This document shows, one piece after another, positions 38,551 to 49,297 of a stretch of 64,000 bases of DNA. The notes below the pieces were generated by a model. That model was not told the origin of the DNA, searched no databases, and saw nothing but the letters and a program-made list of their open reading frames with translations. Position numbers and translations under genes: made by a program. Numbering within the stretch: the stretch's first letter is position 1; the number at the start of each line of letters is the position of its first letter. The stretch covers positions 750,623-814,622 of the forward strand of contig MU006092.1 of the NCBI GenBank assembly GCA_010093705.1. Reading direction: 5' to 3'. Source of the DNA: Patellaria atrata CBS 101060 (taxonomy: Eukaryota > Ascomycota > Dothideomycetes > Patellariales > Patellariaceae).

Positions 38551-40384
38551 ATGTCTGGCGTTAACTTCTTCAAACCGTTCTTTCGGCCGTCTACCTCTTG
38601 GACTTGTGCAAATTGCATCCGACAACAGCAGCGACGTCATGCTTCACAATGGGGGAGAATCAAGGTCAACGCCACTGGATCTAAGAGGATACCTAGGAAT
38701 AAGGGGAGGCGCAACATTATAATTGTAACTTCAGGAGGCACACTTGCAATTGGAGCCGTCAGTTTGAGCGATGATGCGAAGCATGTAGCTACAGCGACGA
38801 GAAGGACGAGTCGCATCGTTGGGACATTATTCCTTTGCATAAATGAGTAAGTCCTACAATATGAGACCTAGAGATACGGGCTAATAGAATGATTTGCAGC
38901 TATCGGACGACCCTAAAACACGATCGTAGCAATGAAGGTGAATATCAAGCCCTCCTTAGAGCTTGCCACAAGCGATGCGCCGAAAGAACACTCGTAACCA
39001 TGGAAAAGAGTGGATCTATATTCATAAAGCTAGGCCAGCATCTCAGCAGTCTCAATTATCTCCTCCCTAGCGAGTGGTGTGATACTTTTATACCACTGCA
39101 GGACAAATGTCCTGTATCCTCATACCAATCGATTGAAGAGATGGTGCTTAAGGATACTGGCCATACCTTGATGGAGTTTTTCTCTGAATTTGAAAGGGAA
39201 CCGATAGGAGCAGCATCATTAGCACAGGTACATAGAGCGGTGGTGAGGGACACAGGACAGAAGGTCGCAGTTAAAGTTCAACATCCAGCATTAGACGAAT
39301 GGACACCATTAGATCTAGCACTCACCAGATTCTCCTTCGCCACTCTAAAGCGCTTCTTCCCCGACTACGATCTTACATGGCTAGGGGAAGAGTTGGACGT
39401 CTCACTCCCCCAAGAACTCGACTTTAACCGTGAAGCCACCAATGCAATCCGCGCCAAAAATTACTTCTCCCGACATCATGAACTCCCTCTCTTAATCCCT
39501 AACGTTCTCTGGGCGCGCCGTAGGATTCTAGTCATGGAGTACCTTACCGGCCACCGCCCAGATGATCTCGAGTACCTCGACTCCCACAATATCTCCCGAG
39601 ACGAAGTCTCCGCCGCCCTTGCGAGAACGTTTAACGAGATGATCTTCGGCACCAACGCGCCTCTCCACTGCGATCCACACGGCGGCAACATCGCGGTACG
39701 GCATAACCCACACCGGCGCGGAAAACAGAATTTCGACATTATCCTCTACGACCACGGGCTATACCGCGACATTCCGATGAATCTTCGTCGGTCGTACGCT
39801 AAACTTTGGCTCGCGGTCCTCGACGCCGATGAGCCACGCATGCGAAAATACGCTTATGAAGTTGCGGGGATAGGGGATGAGCACTTTCCGCTGTTCGCGA
39901 GTGCGATAACGGGGAGGGATTTTAACGCGGTGAAGACGGGGGTGGCGAAGCCCAGGACGGAGCAGGAAAAGGATAACATATCCGATGCATTGGGGGAGGG
40001 GTTGATCGTGCAGCTTGTACAACTTTTGGGGAAGGTCCCGAGGATTATTCTGCTGATTTTGAAGACGAACGACTTGAGTATGTCCCACCCGCCTTATCCC
40101 GAGTAAACTGTGTTAACGTGGATGTAGCTCGCTCACTCGACGAAAACCTCCATACGAGACAGGGCCCCGTCCGCACGTTCCTCATCCTCGCGCGATATGC
40201 GTCCCGCGCTGTGCTTGAGGAACAGCTGGAGTGGCTGAGGAATAGCGGAAGTCTTCTGTGGCCGAGCAACCTGGTGAGGCTTGCTGAAGCGTGGGCCTCG
40301 TATGCGAGGGTTGGGTTAAAGTTGAGGGTCTATGAGGTGTGGTTGGATGTTAGGGGAATGCTGGGGTGGGCGCCGGTCATATAA
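38551..40384 (+). CDS. MCP2: ABC1/UbiB-family mitochondrial kinase-like protein (MCP2/CQD2, ADCK1-like)
   Basis: Atypical kinase-like protein of the UbiB superfamily; yeast Mcp2/Cqd2 sits in the mitochondrial inner membrane and affects coenzyme Q distribution and lipid homeostasis. Exons 38551-38846, 38900-40077, 40128-40384, total 576 residues; both introns canonical (GTAAGT/TTGCAG, GTATGT/GATGTAG). The N-terminus is rich in Arg, Ser and aromatic residues with no acidic residue for about 70 positions, as in a mitochondrial presequence, then a short membrane segment (NIIIVTSGGTLAIGAV). Family motifs: KxGQ as KLGQHLSSLNYLLP, Ala-rich loop region EPIGAASLAQVH, VAVKVQHP, HCDPHGGN, and DHG in place of DFG (YDHGLYRDI), the last typical of the ADCK1 branch. 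The 3' half is more GC-rich than the 5' half. Confidence 0.92.
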
Positions 40385-40649
40385 TTAGCAGGTGAAGGCA
40401 TTACAGGTATATACTGGCTACTGAAGACGTGGTTGTTAGATGCATTACCTGGTGTTGGGTATAGACTTTTAGTGTGGAGGAAATGATTTGAAATACTAAG
40501 CGTCGGGGTATCAGGCCGATAGACTGTTTATATATTCATTTAAGTGCGTTATTCCATCCAGGGGTGATTTTCGAAATTTCTTATAATCATCCAATCTTTA
40601 CGTTTTACATTCTAGACTTTCTTTCAACAATTCATACAGCAAGTTCTGA

Positions 40650-41525
40650 ATGACCTTTTTTCCGTGTTTTATTGCTGGTCTATTCTATCACATTCATTAT
40701 CTCCCCCCCCCCCCCCCCCCCCCCCCCCTTCCCCCTCTTTTCACCCCTTTATCGCTTAGATACCACTGCAATCCTCGCATCCTCGCATCCTCGCCTCCTC
40801 CCAACCCCCTCCGAAACCCCCAATCCATGAAACCACACTCCATATCCCCCTCTCCAATCCCCCCTCAACCTACCGCCCACACTGAAACCCTCAAAACCTT
40901 CTACCTTCTGCCTCCTCCCCCTCCTAATCCTCCCAACCCACCCCTTTCTCGGGTTCGGTTCCTTTCCCGCCACAATACCTCCTCTACCCCTGCCCCTCCT
41001 TCTATTTCTACTTCTGCTTCTTCTCCTCTCCCTATACTTCCCCATATAGTCCAGAAAGAGACTTACTACGTACAAGGTGAGAAGATAGAGGAGGGTGAGG
41101 AGATGGTATAGGGCACAGAGGATAAGGGAAAGGAGGAGGGGGAGATAGAAAAAGGTGTTGAGTATGAGGAGGGCCGGGAAGGGGGATGGTCGAGATGGGT
41201 GAGAGAGATGATTGGGGAGATAGGGCAGGTTTGTGAGGTTGATGTTGGGGTTGGGGGGAGCATGTTGTGCGTGGGGAGATTGCTATGCGGTGGCGTGGAT
41301 GGCTTGATTTGGGTGGGGTTCGGGATTTGCATTTATGCGTCCATGGGTGTATTGATAGGTTTGTGGAGGAAGGATGGGAAAGAGTGGGAAAGAAAAGGGG
41401 GGGGTGTTGGTGTTTTTGTAGGGTTGGGGTTGTTTCGATGTGTGGGGACAATGAATGGAATCTGGGAAAGGGGAGGTTGGTGCGGTATATACTGTCCTTG
41501 TAGTTCAACAATGTGGTCGAATTGA
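40650..41525 (+). CDS. candidate low-complexity gene with in-frame TAG, C-terminal membrane segment
   Basis: A Pro/Ser-rich frame from ATG 40650 ends at TAG 41109-41111, and the same frame then runs open to 41525. The first half ends PHIVQKETYYVQGEKIEEGEE; the second gives EDKGKGGGEIEKG, WSRWVREMIGEIG and a hydrophobic segment (VDGLIWVGFGICIYASMGVLIGLW) followed by RKDGKEWERK, which looks like a real membrane-anchored protein. A 42-bp GTGAGA...CACAG intron (41074-41115) would remove the stop and keep phase, but lacks a good branch site. A C26 run (40703-40728) near the start encodes polyproline. Could be a gene with a short intron or a pseudogene. No family recognised. Confidence 0.4.
40703..40728 (+). 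repeat. poly-C run (26 nt)
   Basis: Uninterrupted C run followed by TT and CCCCC; length may be variable or assembly-sensitive. Confidence 0.85.
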
Positions 41526-41936
41526 AAAGTCTCCGGGATTAAAATTGTTATTGTGGTGTAGTTGGAGTTTAGGGACAGTTAGGACAGTGATGGTATACAT
41601 TGGTAACAAAGAGAGAAATTGAGCATAGAATTATAGATAATAAGAAAGGTAGATATGTCATACAGGACGTAATGAGACAGAGGATACGGTCTTCACGTGT
41701 AATATCTCCTACTCCATCATCGACCACCACTGACTCCATCATCAACACCGTCATATCTATCATCACACCCCCCCGCACATCTTTCTATCCATTCACCAAC
41801 CCTATACCCGAATTTCAATACCAAACCACCTCAGACTCACACCAAACTCTTCTCCCCGCCTTTCCGTCCCCTTCTCACTCGTCTCACCCATCAATCCCGC
41901 TCTCCCTCTCGCCTCATCGACCCTCTTCGCAGTCTC

Positions 41937-42464
41937 CTACTTAGTTCCAATCGGTGAGCGCATAAAGAGCCACCAGAGACCCAGTAGAATGACTACAATA
42001 GCTAAGCTAGCTACGACTGGGGAGATAGAAGACCAGGCGTGCTGACAGGATGGGAGGAGGTCCATCTGGACAACTTGGGGATGGAGAATGGGCGGCGGAT
42101 TATTATCGACGAGCTTGGATTGGTGGTTGCGGGAGTGAGAGTGAGACTGGGAGCGGTAACTATGGTGGGCTTGCGGATGGAGATGGTGACGATTATGAGA
42201 ATCCGTTAAGGGGTGGGTTATGGGTATCTCGCCCAGGTCATGGTCCGGGATATATGGTGGTATATTTGTAAACTTGTCCGGGTCCTTGGTGGTTTGTCCT
42301 CTGTGCGGTTGTGTATCCGTATATGGATGTTCGTGAGGGAGATGATGTTCTCGATGTCGTGGTACTTCTGGAGTCAAAGCCCAGTAAACCGGTGGCATGG
42401 CTATAGATATAAATCCCTGGATAGGATAAGAGCGCGTTATGTAAGTATTCTTAGGCTTGAACAA
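41937..42464 (-). CDS. candidate tail-anchored His/Pro-rich protein
   Basis: Single open frame of 175 codons. The N-terminal 20 residues are ambiguous: an internal ATG gives MPPVYWALTPEVPRHREHH as an alternative start, and the upstream bases contain a possible acceptor (CTATCCAG). The middle is rich in His, Pro and Ser. The C-terminus is a clear membrane helix (SPVVASLAIVVILLGLWWLFM) followed by RSPIGTK, the layout of a tail-anchored protein. No family recognised. The plus-strand frame that overlaps its end (41600-41944) looks like a non-coding shadow. Confidence 0.45.
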   Translation of the reverse strand: MFKPKNTYITRSYPIQGFISIAMPPVYWALTPEVPRHREHHLPHEHPYTDTQPHRGQTTKDPDKFTNIPPYIPDHDLGEIPITHPLTDSHNRHHLHPQAHHSYRSQSHSHSRNHQSKLVDNNPPPILHPQVVQMDLLPSCQHAWSSISPVVASLAIVVILLGLWWLFMRSPIGTK

Positions 42465-43861
42465 TGCTGATAGTTTAGTACTTAGAAGCTTGTTCTGTAC
42501 AAGATAGATACCGTTGTGCTAAAGTGATTTGAAATGCAGAGAATAGTGATGATGTACAATGCCAATGCGAAGAAAGAAGAATGTAGGATAGAGATAGAGA
42601 TAGAGATAGCTAGAAAGGGCGAATACTTATTATGGGGAAATAATAAAACCTGAAAACGTGGCTCCACGTGTAAGATTTCAGATCCCGCATGTAACCGCCA
42701 TCACTATTATCATTACCTGCTTCCATCCTCATCTTTGAAAACTAGTGATCTATCAGAGTCGCTATGGTTCAAGTACCAAGATATATCAACCTCCTACCTA
42801 ACCCGCTTAGCTTCCGTCCCTTGCTACATAGGTCCTCCCCGACTATGGCCCTATATAGGCAATTTGGGATTAGCACGCTCTAGTTAACTCGAGTGAGTGA
42901 TGCTGACGTCCAAGGATTACGGGAATTGAGAGCGGAGTTGTGAATATTACTTGTCTGGGAGTTTCCCGCCTTCAGGTTTGCGTAGTGGTTTTGGATTATG
43001 GGACCATCTTCCTTTTGTATTGAATTTTACTAGAGACCAGTCATAAGTACATATAAAGTGATACACTTTAATTCCGTTTTGGGAAGTGATAATACGTATT
43101 TCAAAATCAATGTGAGGTATCTATAGAAGGAAATTATAACTCTACTATAGGATATTAGAAGCCACGCATTAAGGGAGTCAGAGCTACGCCTGGAGAGAAG
43201 TGGGAAGTATTGTGAACAAAGGACGGAAATCCTGAATGAAGAGAGAAGTGAAAGGTTAGACGGTACGTTTTTTAGAATGAATGTACTCTTCTGAAATCAT
43301 GCCGATCATGCCGTGGTCGAAAATTCGTTAAAGCGAGGAATGAAGCCCCATTCAAAGGGCGGAGGGCCGTATCTAGCTATGGAAAGTACTGGAGCTCTTT
43401 TCTCTGATGCATTAGTGTAACAAATTTCATTTTGCAAGGTCTGATGCTCGACTCGATTATCAACACGGTGGTTAAGTTGCTGCTTGAGAAGTTGAGAGAC
43501 GCTCTTAAGGCAATCTGGACCACTTAAGCAATGTCGGTTTGGTTTGTTTTAGTATCTTAAATGGATAGCTGTGGACAAGAGTTGATTTAGAGAGAAATAT
43601 TTTTGGTGGTATGGTGGAATGTTGAAAGAAAGGTGTGATTAGAGTTGATCGTCTCATGTTCTAAGCCTAAACTGGACATTTTGATTACCCCTATTCCGCC
43701 GATGAGCCAACATCACAACATCTACTTTTGCCTATAATGAAACAACTTCTATCTTAGTTACCACTTATCTTAGCTCTCATACTTGACTATAACTTAGCTC
43801 TGTAAGTGTGAAACCAGAATATCCTGTAGGTTATCTATTGCATATTCCATATCCCCTATGT
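42465..43861. other. spacer before accessory region
   Basis: About 1.4 kb, AT-rich, with no ORF above 65 codons. Nothing recognisable. Confidence 0.5.
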
Positions 43862-44749
43862 CTACTCCAGGAAATTTACATCGAGAACCTTGCAGAGCTG
43901 GTTGTAATACCGTTTGATATTTCTTTCAGGGAGCGTATCCAGCGTCCAAAGATCTAGCTCGAGAAACTGGAATGCGGAATTGAAAAAGTTTGAAGTTCGG
44001 CTCCCCGTCCAGTTCTCATCGATCATTTGTTCCTTCCTCGATGTCCTCTTCTTGGACAATTCCACTTTATTCTGAAAATTTCCGTCGATTTGTTTCCATT
44101 CAGCAATCTCAGATAACACCATCAGGAGAGACCATGTGTCGTAGTACCATCGGGACTCATTTTTCCGATATTTTGGGTGTTGGTATACGCTAGGAGATGG
44201 AGAGCGGCCCCAATCAAGAACGTACACATGTTTTAAATCAGGAACCTCGCTGTCAAACTGCCGCTCAAACACAAAGGATTCGGTACGTAGAGCCATATGG
44301 TTAAACCTATGGTGCACCTGCATAGATCTTACCTTATTAGCAACAAGGCTTGCGAGGTGGCGTCTAACCCGTGCAGATGGTATCTTCGTTTTCCTGATCA
44401 CATCGTGGAGATTCAGGAGTGGGCCTGGCCAATCGTAGGCGATAGCATGACGATCTTTTTCTTCGAGAATTCCTATGATTGGAAGTGTATAAACATCCTC
44501 CGGACGTAACCAATCGTTTTCCAATGCGACTTCGTCGTGGACGTACTCGAGGATATTTACTAGGTTGTCAGGGCGGGTAGATGGCCTCCATTCAAAAACT
44601 ACATCCACAATTCTTTCTGGCTCACCCAAACGGCAAGTACCCAAGCTGCGCTCTCCGGAATCCTCTGATGGGTCGTAGGTGACTTCCTTCTCGAGAAAGG
44701 GTATTGTGGGTACATTTGAGTCGCTATTATCGGATGCCCAGTAATCCAT
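43862..44749 (-). CDS. fungal kinase-like-domain protein, unknown function
   Basis: Intronless, 295 residues from a clear ATG. The body resembles the degenerate kinase-like domain found in many lineage-specific fungal proteins. A core helix region is followed by LRTESFVF, then VYVLDWGRSPSPSVYQHP, where DWG sits where a kinase has DFG, and by RWYYDTWSLLMVLSEIAEWK, like the kinase alpha-F helix (DxWSLG). No glycine loop or catalytic HRD is evident, so enzymatic activity is unlikely. A second, broken copy lies on the opposite strand at 47.8-48.6 kb. Kinase-like assignment is by pattern only and tentative; the ORF itself is convincing. Confidence 0.7.
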   Translation of the reverse strand: MDYWASDNSDSNVPTIPFLEKEVTYDPSEDSGERSLGTCRLGEPERIVDVVFEWRPSTRPDNLVNILEYVHDEVALENDWLRPEDVYTLPIIGILEEKDRHAIAYDWPGPLLNLHDVIRKTKIPSARVRRHLASLVANKVRSMQVHHRFNHMALRTESFVFERQFDSEVPDLKHVYVLDWGRSPSPSVYQHPKYRKNESRWYYDTWSLLMVLSEIAEWKQIDGNFQNKVELSKKRTSRKEQMIDENWTGSRTSNFFNSAFQFLELDLWTLDTLPERNIKRYYNQLCKVLDVNFLE

Positions 44750-47700
44750 GGCTGCGATTACTTAGGTTGAGTCTCCCTATATTCTAGTCAACTTCCATAC
44801 CTCACTCAGCTTACGGTAGTAGTTCTTACCACCAAGTTGCGCGGTTGATGAAGGAGCTGATGCTCAAGCAAATAGGAAGGCGCAATGCCGGGAGAGGCGC
44901 AAATAGGGACGCAATGTGATAGTGTTGTAAAATACGATGCGAGAATGATGTATATGAACGTATTGTGAGAGTGTTGTATAGTCTGCGTTTGCATATTCCA
45001 AGTCCTTCCATAAATTACCGTTGAGAAACTTACATTAAGCGGAGTAAAGCAGGTATTCACTTTTCGAGGGAAAACGGTTTACCCCATGTCTCGAAGCAAG
45101 TTCAAACACTAATTAAACACGGATGCGAAGGTGGTGGCACGTGTGTAATCTATTAGTTAACTATTGTAACTTATGGGAGGAGTTATGTGTTTTGGCTATT
45201 CAGATACATAATCTGGCCACGGAAGCGGGCTGGCTAACTGACAATCTGGACAGTGGATCTTTGGTCTTACGATGCCGGTAGGAATGAGAGAACGTGATGT
45301 TTAGAAACGTTCCAAGCTGTGGAGGTATGTTGAGATCGCAACAAGCTGACTTGCCTTCCATAACCAGCAGAGAGTTCGACCTACTACTGCTTGAACATGC
45401 TAAGGCGCACAATGCTTCCTCGCACTAACGTACCGAAAGGATATGGACATTTACTGATACTATTAGTCGTGACAGTTACTCTAGGATCTATTGCAAGCGA
45501 GGAGCCACTGCTGCTTTTGAGACGACATATTGTCCTAGGAGTTGGATTCGCTACCCACAGTCGTAGCTGACGAGGAAATGGTATGGATAGAGAAGAGAAC
45601 TCAACGAGAAGACATTGAGTCCTCTCGCAACGATGCGTTTGTCCAGGGATGACTTCCATACTTCGACGTACTCGGTTGGACGACCCTGGACGAAAGACTT
45701 ACACCCCAGATAATCGGTTCGACGAGGGACGTCCGTTGTACTGTGTGGAGAAACACTTCCTGGATAGAGTGTCAACACCATTTCTAGAAGTGCTATCCTC
45801 TTAAGGTTCACGGTGAGGCGATGGAGCAATCATCGATTAACTCAAATCCACTGACGGAATGGGCTTGTCGTTGCACGATTGGATTCCCTTCAAGCAGTTT
45901 CTTGTTGAATCCAAAGGAAAGAACGCTATACTGGGCGACAACAAGTCGAACTCGTGTTCTCAAGACCCGGTAGAACGGCGAGAAGTTTGTCACTTAACAA
46001 ATCAATCCTTCCAGGACTTGCATACCATACTCACACCCTTGTACAGCACTTTTGTGACTGAAACGGATACGATTCAGTTTATAAGAAGATGGAGAATCCT
46101 ACTGTGCTCGGAGATTATTGAGGCAGGAGAATCGACAAATATCTACCGTTTGTATAGTAAGACAAGCGTACTTCCTCCGTCATCTTTTACAACTGGGTTA
46201 GAGATCATTGGATAGTGCGTGAACAGCACTACTTTGTAGACGAGGAACAACAGAAAAGCTGAAGGTTTTCTACAACCTTGCTCAAGTAAGTAATATCAAC
46301 AAACAGGGTCCGAACCAGAAGCGACTCAGTTACCTACCGATGATCGTAACTATGAAAGAGTCTTTGAAAGAATATCCTTTGCTGCCAGGAGCCAAAGGGA
46401 GTTATTTTGAAACGAAGGACACCTCTGCCTCATTCCAACCACCAACAGAAATGTATGGCTACGTCCCCTTTCCTAGGAGGCCGTAGGACTCAACCATGAG
46501 GGAGAGAGCGGTGTTACTCCCAAGGCAAACTATAACCGCGTGTTCACACCCACCAAGCAGCTTAGTGAACTGATGAGCAAGCCAACTAGGCAAGAACATA
46601 CTCACATATTCGACAATACTCTCAAAGAACCTAGAGAACCTGAGGCTCCAGAACCTCAACCAGACGTTAGGAAGGTCATACCCAAGAGACCTCATAGAAA
46701 CTTGACGAAGGGTAATGATCGCATCCAAAAATCATGGATATACTCACCACTCCCTAATGAAGACAAGTAGTGAGGCAAAATTGCGCTAAAAATAGGTTCA
46801 GTTGCGATCATCCATTATCGATATATCTCAACTGAACTCAGTCCATGAAATGCATTGAGACTGCGAAAACTTTTTTCGCTTCGTTACCAGAATTGTGTAC
46901 TGGGAACCGCGCTCACGGCATTTTGTACAAGGAAGAAGCGGAAGCAGCATTACGAATCAGCCCTATGACGAAGTCAGTAATGAATAGGGGGAACTGCTAC
47001 ACTAACCGCTCGGAATACGAGATCTGGAACTAGTGCATGCAACAAGTGTTTCAATCTTACAGTCCCTCATACTTATCATACCAATTCAATCGTCGTAGAG
47101 ATAGGTTATTGCATCGTTACTAAAGGTAAGGTTACAATCGAGATCAAAATAAGGTCTAATAGGGCCTAGAGAAAGCGGCCGGTTGACTCCAGGTTACTGA
47201 AGTGAAATGTTGCCTTGATGTTTAATGCGAATAGGAAGCGCATAGACAAAGGAAAAGTGCTGACTGTTGTTACACAACGTTCCAGCTAGCGAACTTGGGT
47301 GACAGACAATTGGTCTTCATAGCACCGTGGTGAATGTTTATCAGACCTTTGAAACGCTTCTGACTATAGCAGTGAAGTGTAATTGCTGGGACATATATTA
47401 TTTCCTACAACGTGTGTTGCTGTCCAGCTTGTAAGTATTTTAACAGTGGAACAGTTATCCGAGGAAATCCGTGAGGAAATACGGAGCGATATTCTCCGTA
47501 ACTCGAATCAATAAGCACTATATTCTATCAGCACGCTAGGTCCTGTCGTCAAATTCATATACTGACCAAAAACTTTGTGTCCTGAGGTATAAATACCCGA
47601 GAGGATTCATGCATGTGGTAACTAACTCTTTGGATAGGATTTGTTTACCCCCCTGCTCAACATCAAGTTACATCGGGTACGACATTCGAGCAGCATATCT

Positions 47701-47828
47701 AATTCAGACCTTCCACCATGTTGAAAATGGAGCATAACCAAGAGGACTCGGCACAACGCACCACGAGCATAGCTTGATGGGATAGACGACAACGCATGGT
47801 CCTGTCAGAATAGATACCCTCCCTACCC
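44750..47828. other. accessory region, possible relic coding pieces
   Basis: 3 kb with no intact gene. Plus-strand fragments at 45859-46215 (118 codons, e.g. DLHTILTPLYSTFVTETDTIQFIRRW) and 46540-46770 (76 codons, charged, PREPEAPEPQPDV) may be eroded 5' parts of the broken gene that follows, but I cannot show homology. Other ORFs are short and overlapping. Confidence 0.35.
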
Positions 47829-48557
47829 ATGACAGAGAGTCTAGGGAAGTTTTGGTCTAAATTACGCGACATTTCTACCAATAGGAATGCGCTAAAGTCG
47901 GGAACCATTCGTACTCTGAATTTCAGAGGTATCGTTAGTGAAGGACAGCAGCACGCTATGGTCTACGATTGTCCGTGCCCGGTTATGAACCTTCGGGATG
48001 TGCTTCAAAAGATCCAGAAGCCCTCTACTGAAGATAGACGCATGCTTGCGATTATTATTACGAAACAGATCAGATCTCTCCATATGGATTTTCCAAATTA
48101 TCAGCATGATACATTGCGAACCGAAAGCTTCGTGTTTCTATTGAAAGGTATGAAGCCTAATTTCGCAACTCCCTACGTTCTCGACTAGGGTCGTACATCA
48201 TCTCCTAGCATCTACGAACACTCTACATATGATGCGGTCAAGCTTCGTTGGCTCTACAACCTCTGGTCTCTGCTGACCATTTTGACTGAAATCACGGAGT
48301 GGAAACTGACAAATAGGGATTCTAGGAATGAAAGGCATGGCGACACGGAATACTACTTGAGAAAGAAAAAGGCTAGAATGGAGGAGTTCATAGATCCCAA
48401 GTGGAAGGGGGATTTGACGGCAAAGGTGTTCTCGTTTGGCTTCAAGTTTCTAAATGAAGATAATGGAATGTTGGACCCACTCAGTCGGAGGGACAAAGAG
48501 CGATTCTTTGATTACTTTTGCGCGCTTCTCGAGGGAAAAGAATCAGGTGCGAGCTAG
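47829..48557 (+). pseudogene. second copy of the kinase-like protein, interrupted by an amber codon
   Basis: One frame from ATG 47829 to 48557 with a single TAG at 48186-48188. It aligns with the protein at 43862-44749: GIVSEGQQHAMVYD with GILEEKDRHAIAYD, DTLRTESFVF with MALRTESFVF, PYVLD-stop-GRTSSPSIYEH with VYVLDWGRSPSPSVYQH, and RWLYNLWSLLTILTEITEWK with RWYYDTWSLLMVLSEIAEWK. The stop falls where the intact copy has Trp, so TGG became TAG. The N-terminal ~60 residues of the intact copy have no clear counterpart. Sequence after the stop is still well conserved, so the mutation is recent or the stop is tolerated. Confidence 0.75.
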
Positions 48558-49297
48558 TCACAGGAAGTGGATCTCAGTTTCATATTTGCAACGGATTAGA
48601 TGCGAGGGGTTGATATTTTGTGATACCATATTCTCTCTCCTTAGGACTTCAACTCTTAGCTTGTCATTTATAAATCATATCAATACTACATTTTTGCCAG
48701 CACACTATCTGTTCATCCCTTCACACACGTACCATTACACTCAACTTGGAGGCTACCAAAGGGTGGTATTGGAATCGAGTAACAAACTATGACAATTATG
48801 GAATTACTCATGGTCTCTAAAGAACTACATAGAATGATGGGAGCAAGTGCTCTCTATGAACATGAAGTCGGGACGGAAATACATTTTTCCTTGGAAGGTA
48901 TTCAAGGTAGACTACCTTTACGAGGTGTCGCCCGAGTTAGTATCAAGTACCTAACCGTGCTGACGTACTACTGGTGCTAGGAAATTTTAGAGCATAATAT
49001 AATGTAGAGTGGAGGGTATGATGACCATTTTCTAATTTAACGATCTCTAGGCTTCTTTAAGCTACCTTATAGGAAGTCAGAAATCATAACCAGCATTTTG
49101 ACGGGATTGGTCGATTTGTATCCGTGGTCTCCAATTAACGTATCCTGACGCAATGATTATCTAAGATACTTTGGTTCTCTATATATCTTCTACAGTTCCG
49201 ACGAAGCATTCGAATTACCGTCCCATTGATTGATCGTACCTTACCTACTGTACACCTCAGTACGTCTATAATAGGAGTGACATTTCCTTGACCTAAA
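48558..49297. other. spacer before the FMN-dependent dehydrogenase gene
   Basis: No gene supportable; contains the upstream region of the next gene. A short ORF at 48789-48980 has no recognisable feature. Confidence 0.45.

Noticed and set aside
41032-41511. 159-codon minus-strand Pro-rich ORF
   Set aside because: It is low-complexity sequence produced by the purine-rich plus strand; the plus frame has the more protein-like membrane helix and charged tail.
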